Positions 34,705 through 41,590 of a DNA stretch of 64,000 nucleotides are shown piece after piece; the first letter of the stretch is position 1, and the number at the start of each line of letters is the position of its first letter. The notes beneath the pieces were generated by a model. That model saw nothing but the letters and a program-made list of their open reading frames with translations. It did no database searches and was not told the origin of the DNA. The DNA is taken from the NCBI RefSeq assembly GCF_011764545.1, contig NZ_AP022870.1, positions 3,022,001-3,086,000 on the forward strand, written 5' to 3'. A program made the translations under genes and the position numbers. This DNA is from Phytohabitans flavus (GTDB lineage: Bacteria > Actinomycetota > Actinomycetes > Mycobacteriales > Micromonosporaceae).

Positions 34705-34867
34705 CTTGCACTCCTTGCCACGCGCGTTCGTTCAGGCCGCCGACCTCCTGGAGCATGCGGATGCGGTCACCGTGTTCCAGGTCGAGCAGCCGGTCCAGAT
34801 CCCAGTGCAGGTGGTACGCCAGGAAGGCGATCTCCCGCCACAGCTCGTCGTGGGCGTAGTGCCCTAG
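34697..34867 (-). CDS. Small DUF6760-like eCIS protein (start unclear)
   Basis: A 56-residue reading frame (GHYAHDELWREIAFLAYHLH, then WDLDRLLDLEHGDRIRMLQE and LNERAWQG) typical of the tiny helical protein found between tube and baseplate genes of actinobacterial eCIS clusters. No ATG, GTG or TTG exists in frame near its expected N terminus. Either initiation is non-canonical, or the gene is fused to the upstream 118-residue protein: adding one C in GCGCCCCTTTC near 34892 would join the two frames. The coordinates give the conserved part only. Confidence 0.6.
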   Translation of the reverse strand, partial: LGHYAHDELWREIAFLAYHLHWDLDRLLDLEHGDRIRMLQEVGGLNERAWQGVQGG

Positions 34868-35220
34868 CCCACCTCCACGGACGCCGTCGGGAAAGGGGCG
34901 CCCGGCTCCAGGGCGTCGAGGATGCTGGGGTCCTGGAAGTTGATGATCCGGTACAGGTCCTGGAGGTAGCCGAAGTCGCTGACGAACAGCGACTCGATGG
35001 TCTTGGTGGTGACCCGCTGTACCGTGCCGAGCTCGGTGACCACGCGGGAGAGCACGATGACCGTCGCGTACGCCTCGTTTTCCTTGACCCGGCCGTCGCG
35101 CAGTGGCTCGATCTCGTCCCGGGCGCAGGCCAGCCGCATGATGCCGGTACGGTGCAACGTCCCGTTCTCGTCGACGAAGCCCTTCGGCAGCGTAAACGGG
35201 AACTCGGTCCGCAAGCTCAT
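34864..35220 (-). CDS. eCIS baseplate/tail assembly protein, 118 aa
   Basis: A 118-residue protein of the small family found after the tube gene in eCIS loci, beginning LRTEFPFTLPKGFVDENGTL and containing RLACARDEIEPLRDGRVKE and the ESLFVSDFGYLQDLYRIIN core. It resembles T4-like tail assembly proteins, acting in the cytoplasm during particle assembly. The ATG overlaps the tube stop (ATGA). The last few residues (PTASVEVG) may be artefactual if one base is missing near 34892; then the protein would run on into the small DUF6760-like frame as 174 residues. Confidence 0.75.
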   Translation of the reverse strand: MSLRTEFPFTLPKGFVDENGTLHRTGIMRLACARDEIEPLRDGRVKENEAYATVIVLSRVVTELGTVQRVTTKTIESLFVSDFGYLQDLYRIINFQDPSILDALEPGAPFPTASVEVG

Positions 35221-35648
35221 GCCCGGTGGAGCCCTTCGTGGGTGATGGTGACCTTCTCGGTCGCCACCTCGTTGCTGCCGGCGTCGAGCTCGGCGCCGGT
35301 CCACTTGGAGACCCAGCCGCGCTCGAAGTTCCAGCGGGCGACCTCCTTCTTCTGCGAGTCCTTGATGACGATCGAGCCGTCGCGGCGGGCCGCGTCGACA
35401 TCGCCGTCCTCGACCTGCTTGCGCCACTCCCACAGGGCCTTGGACTCGTCGATCCGGCGCTCCAGGGTGATGTCGCTCCACTTCATCGCCCCGGGGACCT
35501 TCCGGATGATCATCTTGCCGTCTTTGGTGGCTTCCTTGTACTCGATCGTCTCGGTCTCCGACTCGACGCCGGAGCACTTGCGGAAGCTCGCCATCTCGAC
35601 CCCGCCGATCTCAAGGACGAAATTGAAGGTTGTCATCAAGTCAGGCAT
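35217..35648 (-). CDS. eCIS main tube protein (T4 gp19-like)
   Basis: A 143-residue gp19/Hcp-fold protein forming the inner tube. The conserved segments FNFVLEIGGVEMASFRKCSG, ESETETIEYKEATKDGK, GAMKWSDITLERRIDESKAL and VTITHEGL are present. As the copy directly after the sheath gene, it is likely the main tube subunit. Start: ATG 35648, or ATG 35636 four codons on (MTTFNF), which matches the usual family N terminus. A 12-base gap separates it from the sheath gene. Confidence 0.9.
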   Translation of the reverse strand: MPDLMTTFNFVLEIGGVEMASFRKCSGVESETETIEYKEATKDGKMIIRKVPGAMKWSDITLERRIDESKALWEWRKQVEDGDVDAARRDGSIVIKDSQKKEVARWNFERGWVSKWTGAELDAGSNEVATEKVTITHEGLHRA

Positions 35649-35660
35649 CAGAGCCTCCTA

Positions 35661-37280
35661 TCACTCGGTCGCGGCTCCGCCGCCTTGCCACTGGCTGATC
35701 CGGAAGATGACGAACTCGGCGGGCTTCACCGGGGCGATGCCGACCTCGACGATGAGCTTGCCCTCGTCCACAGAGGACGCAGGGTTGTTGCTCTCGTCGC
35801 ACAGGACGTAGAACGCCTGTTCCGGGGTCGCGCCGACGAGCGCGCCCTGCGACCACAGGCCACGCAGGAACGACGTGATGTTCCGCTTGACCCGCTGCCA
35901 CAGGTCGAAGTCGTTCGGCTCGAACACCGCCCACTGGGTACCTCGGCGGATCGACTCCTCGATGTAGTTGAACAGCCGCCGGACGTTGATGTACCGCCAG
36001 CTCGGGTCGGTCTTGGCCAGCGTGCGCGCGCCCCAGATCTTGGTGCCGTAGCTGCCGAACGAGCGGATGCAGTTGATCCCCTCGGGGTTCAGCAGGTCCT
36101 GCTCGCCGGCGGTGACCTCGTTTTCGAGCCGCACGATGCCGCGTAGCGCCTCGTTCGCCGGCGCCTTCCACACACCGCGGAGGCCGTCGGTGCGGGACCA
36201 GACACCGGCCACGTGCCCGGCGGTCGGCACGGTCTGGTACAGCTCGCCGTTGGTGGCGCCGGGCCGGGCCAGCGGGTTGGTCACCACCACGTTCGGGTAG
36301 TAGAGCGCGGCGAACGCCGAGTCGCGGGCGAGCCGGGAGCGCCAGTCCAGTGCCTGGGTGGCGTTCAGCCCGGGCGGGGTGTCCAGGATCGCCATCTTGT
36401 TGTGGCTGGCGTCGCAGTAGTCGATGAGCTGCTTCTGCGCGGCGAGGAACATCTCCTCGTCGATCGAGCCGTCGTCCCGGGTCGCGACGGTCACCAGGTC
36501 GGGGATGGCCACCATCGTGACGTTTTCGGCGATGGCCAGGCCCTGGTAGCCGGTGCGCTCGCTCTCGCTGCCGGCCAGGTCGTCCGGCGTCACCGAGACG
36601 GCGGAGACCGGCGGCGCCTGGAGCGTGTAGCGGCCGGCCGCGGGAGTGCGCTCGGCCAGCGACGTACCCTGCACCGGCTGAAGCTCGATGCGCAGGAGCT
36701 TCGACCGGTCGTTGACGGTCTTCTCCACGGTCTTGGCGTTGCGGCCGCCGAACTGGATGCCGCCGAGCTCCTCGCGCAGCTGACCGTCCTCGTACACCCG
36801 CAGCGTGTACTCGCCGCCGCCCTTGGCCGGCGGCGCACCGCCGTCTCCGTCGCCGTCGGCCGGCGGTACCACCTCGACCTCGAGGTTAGCGCCCGCGGCC
36901 AGCGCGGACAGCCGCATGCTGGGTGTCTGCGGGTTGTCGGCGGCGGGCAGGGTCAGCGTCGGCCGGGCGCCGTCCGAGCCGTTGGCGCCGGGGATCCGGC
37001 AGATGTAAGCGGCGGTGCCGCCGTTCTCGAAGAAGCCGCGCACCGCGTGCGGCAGTACGGCGCCGCGGACGAAGCCGCCGTAGACCCGCTCGTACTGCGG
37101 CCAGCTCGTGACGAGCTGCGGCTTCACGCCGGCGGGGTCGGTGGGATCGCCCTGTTCGCGGTCGTACCGTTCGGTGAAGCCGACGAACGCGGCGACCGCT
37201 GTCCCCACCCCCTCGATGGGCATGGAGCCGCTCGGCTGCTCCTCGATGTAGACGCCCGGGGCTCCGTACGACGCGGCCAT
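35661..37280 (-). CDS. eCIS contractile sheath protein
   Basis: A 539-residue sheath protein. The N-terminal GAPGVYIEEQPSGSMPIEGV and AFVGFTERY segments and the C-terminal handshake domain (RYINVRRLFNYIEESIRRGT, VFEPNDFDLWQRVKRNITSF and KPAEFVIFRISQ) are diagnostic of phage/eCIS sheaths. An insertion with an acidic Gly-rich loop (ADGDGDGGAPPAKGGG) near residues 135-155 would be on the surface. The single sheath gene is usual for actinobacterial systems. It is the first structural gene of the operon, after a small receiver-like gene 16 bases upstream. Confidence 0.95.
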   Translation of the reverse strand: MAASYGAPGVYIEEQPSGSMPIEGVGTAVAAFVGFTERYDREQGDPTDPAGVKPQLVTSWPQYERVYGGFVRGAVLPHAVRGFFENGGTAAYICRIPGANGSDGARPTLTLPAADNPQTPSMRLSALAAGANLEVEVVPPADGDGDGGAPPAKGGGEYTLRVYEDGQLREELGGIQFGGRNAKTVEKTVNDRSKLLRIELQPVQGTSLAERTPAAGRYTLQAPPVSAVSVTPDDLAGSESERTGYQGLAIAENVTMVAIPDLVTVATRDDGSIDEEMFLAAQKQLIDYCDASHNKMAILDTPPGLNATQALDWRSRLARDSAFAALYYPNVVVTNPLARPGATNGELYQTVPTAGHVAGVWSRTDGLRGVWKAPANEALRGIVRLENEVTAGEQDLLNPEGINCIRSFGSYGTKIWGARTLAKTDPSWRYINVRRLFNYIEESIRRGTQWAVFEPNDFDLWQRVKRNITSFLRGLWSQGALVGATPEQAFYVLCDESNNPASSVDEGKLIVEVGIAPVKPAEFVIFRISQWQGGGAATE

Positions 37281-37296
37281 GGTGACCCCTTCGTTG

Positions 37297-37629
37297 TCAA
37301 GCCTGCACCGCGCTGGTCAGCAGCGCGGGGTCAAGATCGGATTCGTAGAACTCGCCGTAGTGCAACGGCGGAAAGACGCGCATCCTCGGGTGGGTGGCCG
37401 AGCAGGCGACCACCTTGACGGCCGGGAACCGGTGCACGATCTCGTGCACGAGCGCGTCGGTGCTGCTCTTGTCCAGGTCCAGCACGATGACGTCGGGCAG
37501 CGCCTCGAGCAGCCGCGCGAGCACATCAGTACCCGCGGTGTCCATCAGCTCGATCCCGTCCACTCGCAGGATGTCCTCCAGTCCGAGGCGGTGCAAGGCG
37601 CTGAAGTCCCCCATCAGGACCCGGGTCAT
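37297..37629 (-). CDS. Stand-alone receiver-like protein
   Basis: A 110-residue protein that looks like a shortened response-regulator receiver: RVLMGDFSALHRLGLEDIL as the first strand/helix, PDVIVLDLDKSS as the phosphoacceptor strand, and VVACSATHPRM as the next strand. The usual acidic pair at the first strand is reduced to one Asp and the switch Lys is not evident, so phosphorylation is doubtful. There is no DNA-binding output domain. It lies 16 bases before the sheath gene and is divergent from the large effector gene. GGGGAGGTG precedes its ATG. A protein-protein regulatory role in the eCIS operon is plausible. Confidence 0.6.
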   Translation of the reverse strand: MTRVLMGDFSALHRLGLEDILRVDGIELMDTAGTDVLARLLEALPDVIVLDLDKSSTDALVHEIVHRFPAVKVVACSATHPRMRVFPPLHYGEFYESDLDPALLTSAVQA

Positions 37630-37791
37630 CGCCACACCTCCCCGGAGCGTTCGCCGCCCCGGCGCTGAGCGTGCCTCGTACTCCCTGGTGGACATAAGGA
37701 GCGGCGGTGCAGCCGAAGGTGCACAGCCACTTCGGACACTTGCCCGTACGGCGTCCCGCGGTCGATGGTGGACATCGGGAGGGTTCGCCAA
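37630..37791. promoter_or_regulatory. Divergent promoter region of eCIS operon and effector gene
   Basis: The 162 bases between the receiver-like gene (minus) and the effector gene (plus) must carry both promoters. Two exact direct copies of TGGTGGACAT (37686-37695 and 37766-37775) are 80 bp apart, about eight helical turns, and could bind one regulator at both ends. GGGAGGG (37777-37783) is the effector ribosome binding site. No clear -10/-35 pair was identified. Confidence 0.4.
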
Positions 37792-40700
37792 GTGAAGTCA
37801 TCCGTACGGGAGCCGCTGACCGACGGGCCAGCGTCCGAGCCGGTGCGTGCCGTCGCGCCGCTCGCCCGTACACAAGCCGAGCCCGCACCACCGACCGCTG
37901 CCCCCGCACCGCCGACCACCGCCTTCGCCGGGAGCAACGCGGCGATCCAGCGGCTCGTGTCCGGCCGGGCGCCGCGGGCCGCCCCGCTCGGGGTGCTGTC
38001 CGCCGGCGGCAACCGGGCCATGCACCACCTGCACCGCGCCACGGTCCAGCCGAAGCTCAGCGTGAGCCAGCCGGGCGACCGGTTCGAGAGGCAGGCCGAC
38101 GCGGTCGCCGCCCAGGTCACGCTCGGCGAGCCGGTGGCCGGACCGGCGCCCACGATCTCGCGGCTGGCGGCGCCCTCGGCCGCGGCGGGCGACCCGGGAC
38201 CTCCCGGGCTGGAGGCGCTGCTCGCGAATCCCGGGCCGGGCACCCCGATCCCGCCCGACGTACGCGCCCAGATAGAACCGCATCTCGGCTTCGCCCTCGG
38301 CGACGTGCAGGTGCACTCGAACACGGCGGCCCAGCTCGCGGCGGCGCAGCTCGGCGCCCGGGCGTTCACCTCCGGCGGCCACATCTTCCTCGGCAGCGGC
38401 GAGTCGGCCACCGACCTGCCGCTGATGGCGCACGAGGCCACCCACGTCGTGCAGCAGCAGACGGTCGGCGTGTACCGGCTCCAGCGCAGCTCGGACAGCA
38501 TCCTGCCGGACTTCATCATGGACGGCGTCCGCGACCTCGCCCGTTCGGTGCCCGGGTACGACATGCTGACCGTCGTCGCCGGCTACGACCCGATCGCCAA
38601 CCGCACGGTGGACCGCAGCCCGGAAAACCTCGTCCGCGGTGTCATGGGGCTGGTGCCGTTCGGCAGCGTCGTGGCGAACAAGCTGCTGGAGCTCGGCATC
38701 CTCCAGGACGCGTTCCGGATGATCGACTCGGGCCTGACCGCGAACAACCTGACGCTGGACCGGATCCAGCGGGAGATCGACCAGGCCTGGAACGAGCTGT
38801 CCATCGACAACGGTATCGACGGCAACGTCGCGGTGATCACCCGCCACGTCGACGGCCTCCGCAACGACGCGCTCGCCTTCGTACGCGGCATCCTCGACCA
38901 GATCGTGCAGCTCATCCGGGACGCGGCGGTCGGGCTGGCGGAGACCTACCTGGTCGGCTCGCCGGTGTGGGAGCTGACGAAGAAGGTCCTGCACCACGAC
39001 CCGCTGCGCGGTACGCCGGTCACCGCTCCCACCGTCGAGATCCTGGCCGACTTCCTCACCCTGATCGGCAAGCAGCAGGCGCTGGCGCAGATGCAGGAGC
39101 GCGGCACGCTCCAGAAGACCGCGGACTGGCTCGACGTACAGGTCAGCCGGTTCATGTCGCTGATCGCGGAGCTGCTCGCGCTCTTCGAGGCGGGCTGGGA
39201 CGCGATCCAGCCGGAAAACATCGCGAACCTCGCCGACAACCTCAGCAAGCTCGCCCGCGACGCGATCGGACTCGTACAGCGGGTCGGCGCGTTCGCCGGC
39301 GAGGTCGCCGCCACCGTACTGAAGCTGATCAAGGACGCGCTGCTCGACTGGCTGTCCCGCGAGGCGGCCGAGATGCGCGGGTTCCGGCTGTTGACGGTGA
39401 TCCTCGGGCAGGACCCGTTCACCGGCCAGGCCGTGGCGCGGAGCGCGGAAAACCTGATCGGCGGGTTCATCGCGCTGCTGCCGGGCGGCGAGGAGACCTA
39501 CCGGAAGCTGGCCGAGGCGGGCGTGATCGCGGACGCGGGCGCGCAGATCGAGGGCGCCATGGGGCGCCTCGGCATCTCGCTCGACATGATCACCGGGACG
39601 TTCCTGTCGATCTGGAACTCCCTGAGCCTCGAAGACCTGGTGAACCCGGTCGCCGCGTTCATGCGGGTGCTGGACAAGTTCGGCGAGCCGCTGGGCCGGA
39701 TCGTCGCGTTCGTCGTCGAGGTCGTCAAGGTCGTCATCACGCTGATCCTCAAGCTGATGAACTTCCCGTCGGACCTCCTGGGCAGCATCATCAGCAACGC
39801 GATGGCCGCCATCGAGGACATCAAGCGCGACCCCGTCGCCTTCCTGCTCAACATGATCGAGGCGCTGAAGGCTGGCTTCGTCGCCTTCCTCGACAAGGTG
39901 CTCGACTACCTGCTGAGCGGCCTCGCCGACTGGCTCTTCCGCGGGCTCGGCGCCATGGGCATCCAGAAGCCGCCGGATCTCTCGTTCAAGTCGATCCTCG
40001 AACTTGTCCTTCAGGTCCTCGACATCACCGCCGACAAGCTGTGGGAGAAGCTGGGCAAGCACATCGGCCAGGACGTGGTGCAGAAGATCCGCTCCGGGAT
40101 CGCGATGGCGGGCGAGGCGTTCGACTTCATCAAGGACGTCCAGGAGAACGGCGTCGCCGCGATCTGGAAGCACATCGAGAGCCAGCTCGGCAACCTCTGG
40201 GACACGCTGCTGAACATGGCCAAGGACTGGATCGTCACCACGATCATCGAGCGGGCCACGGCCAAGCTGCTGTCCATGCTGGACCCGACCGGCATCATGG
40301 CCGTCGTCAACAGCGCCATCGCGTTCTTCAACGCGGTGCAGTCGGTGATCGAGTACGTCCGCGAGATCCTCGCGATCGTCAACGACTATGTCACCACGCT
40401 GGCGGCGGTCGCGGCCGGCAACATCACGGCCGGCGCCCAGAAGGTCGAACGCGGCCTGGCCAACGCGGTCCCGGTCGCGATCGGCTTCCTGGCGAACCAG
40501 GCCGGGCTGGGCAACGTGCCGGAAAAGCTGGTCGAGCTGATCGGGCAGCTGCGGGAGCTGGTCGACGGGGCCCTGGACTGGCTGTTCGAACAAGCCATGC
40601 GGCTGGGACGGGCGGCCCTGAACGCCCTCGGCATGGGCGGCCCGGCCCAGGCAGACCCGGCCGCGGCGGCCAACAACCCTGATGCGATCAACGAGCCTGT

Positions 40701-41499
40701 CCCGCTCGGCGGCGTGACGCACCATCTGATGAACGACGGCCCGGGCGGTGCCCTGGTCCTGCACTCCGAGCCGACGCTGGTCAACTCGATTGCCGATCCG
40801 GCGCTGCAGGCGCTGGTGGGCAGGTACAACGCGGCCACGTCCGTCGCGGCCCAGCGCCGGGAGGCCGAGGCCGTCGCCAGATGGATCGCCGCGAACAACC
40901 CGACGGGCAACCCTGGAGGCAGCGCCCCGGGACTCGGCCAGGTCCAGCGGCACGGCTCCAAGCAGTCGGGCTTGATCAACACCAACGTACCGCTGTGGTC
41001 CCTGCAATCGGAACACGTCCTGCCGTTCGACATCATCCGCGGGCTTTGGGACGTGATCGGAACGCACAGCCACGTGGTCGACCGCTCGGACCTCAACAGC
41101 GAGGATCGGGGCTTGACCACGATCATGATCTATCGGGACGCGGCAGTGAAGAAAGACTCCCGCGAGCGCTCGCGGCGTAGTCAACTGGCGAACGACTTCG
41201 AAGCTATGGGCGAGCGCTACTGGAATCGTCCGGACGCTGGCGAGGAGGCGGTCGAGCAAGTGCTGCGCAGGTGGGTACTCCGGGCTCTCAGGCGCGAACA
41301 GTCGTGGTACGAGGACCTGACCTGGACCGTCGTCCAAGAAGAGCACGCGGAGCAGATCGGCCCGGACACGCACGGCTCGCGGCGGGCCGAGGCCGCGCCG
41401 CTTCCGCCGCTGGCCGACATCCGAAGCGCCGCGCAGCAGGAGGTCGAAGACGCGACGACGATCCTGGACGCGGCAATCGCGGAGGGCCGACGGTCTTAA
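37792..41499 (+). CDS. Giant DUF4157-type putative eCIS effector
   Basis: A 1235-residue protein. After a Pro/Ala-rich leader, a DUF4157 domain (residues 160-225) ends in the metalloprotease-like HEATH motif (MAHEATHVVQQQ, His214-Glu215-x-x-His218); this domain is a recurring mark of eCIS cargo. Residues 255-870 are long amphipathic and hydrophobic helices with an internal duplication (modules at 255-310 and 530-585). The C-terminal 250 residues form a different globular domain with LQSEHVLPFDIIRGLW (Glu1074-His1075), DRGLTTIMIYRDAAVKK and many Arg/Lys, recalling a His-based nuclease, but this is unproven. GTG 37792 is chosen for its GGGAGGG ribosome binding site. It has no signal peptide, as expected for injected cargo. 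Confidence 0.75.
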   Translation: MKSSVREPLTDGPASEPVRAVAPLARTQAEPAPPTAAPAPPTTAFAGSNAAIQRLVSGRAPRAAPLGVLSAGGNRAMHHLHRATVQPKLSVSQPGDRFERQADAVAAQVTLGEPVAGPAPTISRLAAPSAAAGDPGPPGLEALLANPGPGTPIPPDVRAQIEPHLGFALGDVQVHSNTAAQLAAAQLGARAFTSGGHIFLGSGESATDLPLMAHEATHVVQQQTVGVYRLQRSSDSILPDFIMDGVRDLARSVPGYDMLTVVAGYDPIANRTVDRSPENLVRGVMGLVPFGSVVANKLLELGILQDAFRMIDSGLTANNLTLDRIQREIDQAWNELSIDNGIDGNVAVITRHVDGLRNDALAFVRGILDQIVQLIRDAAVGLAETYLVGSPVWELTKKVLHHDPLRGTPVTAPTVEILADFLTLIGKQQALAQMQERGTLQKTADWLDVQVSRFMSLIAELLALFEAGWDAIQPENIANLADNLSKLARDAIGLVQRVGAFAGEVAATVLKLIKDALLDWLSREAAEMRGFRLLTVILGQDPFTGQAVARSAENLIGGFIALLPGGEETYRKLAEAGVIADAGAQIEGAMGRLGISLDMITGTFLSIWNSLSLEDLVNPVAAFMRVLDKFGEPLGRIVAFVVEVVKVVITLILKLMNFPSDLLGSIISNAMAAIEDIKRDPVAFLLNMIEALKAGFVAFLDKVLDYLLSGLADWLFRGLGAMGIQKPPDLSFKSILELVLQVLDITADKLWEKLGKHIGQDVVQKIRSGIAMAGEAFDFIKDVQENGVAAIWKHIESQLGNLWDTLLNMAKDWIVTTIIERATAKLLSMLDPTGIMAVVNSAIAFFNAVQSVIEYVREILAIVNDYVTTLAAVAAGNITAGAQKVERGLANAVPVAIGFLANQAGLGNVPEKLVELIGQLRELVDGALDWLFEQAMRLGRAALNALGMGGPAQADPAAAANNPDAINEPVPLGGVTHHLMNDGPGGALVLHSEPTLVNSIADPALQALVGRYNAATSVAAQRREAEAVARWIAANNPTGNPGGSAPGLGQVQRHGSKQSGLINTNVPLWSLQSEHVLPFDIIRGLWDVIGTHSHVVDRSDLNSEDRGLTTIMIYRDAAVKKDSRERSRRSQLANDFEAMGERYWNRPDAGEEAVEQVLRRWVLRALRREQSWYEDLTWTVVQEEHAEQIGPDTHGSRRAEAAPLPPLADIRSAAQQEVEDATTILDAAIAEGRRS

Positions 41500-41590
41500 T
41501 CTCGTACGAGCCGGCCCGTTCGGCCGTTCCGGCACGGTCGGGGTTCCTCTTCAATGCAATGTGGGTGACTCTGTACTGGGTGGAGGTTTG

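Noticed and set aside
37798..41535. A 1245-codon open frame antisense to the effector gene
   Set aside because: It mirrors the real gene in a high-GC antisense frame, is rich in Arg/Asp/Val runs, has no domain and lacks a ribosome binding site. The same holds for other long antisense frames, such as those opposite the cyclase, the BTAD regulator and the Hsp70 gene.
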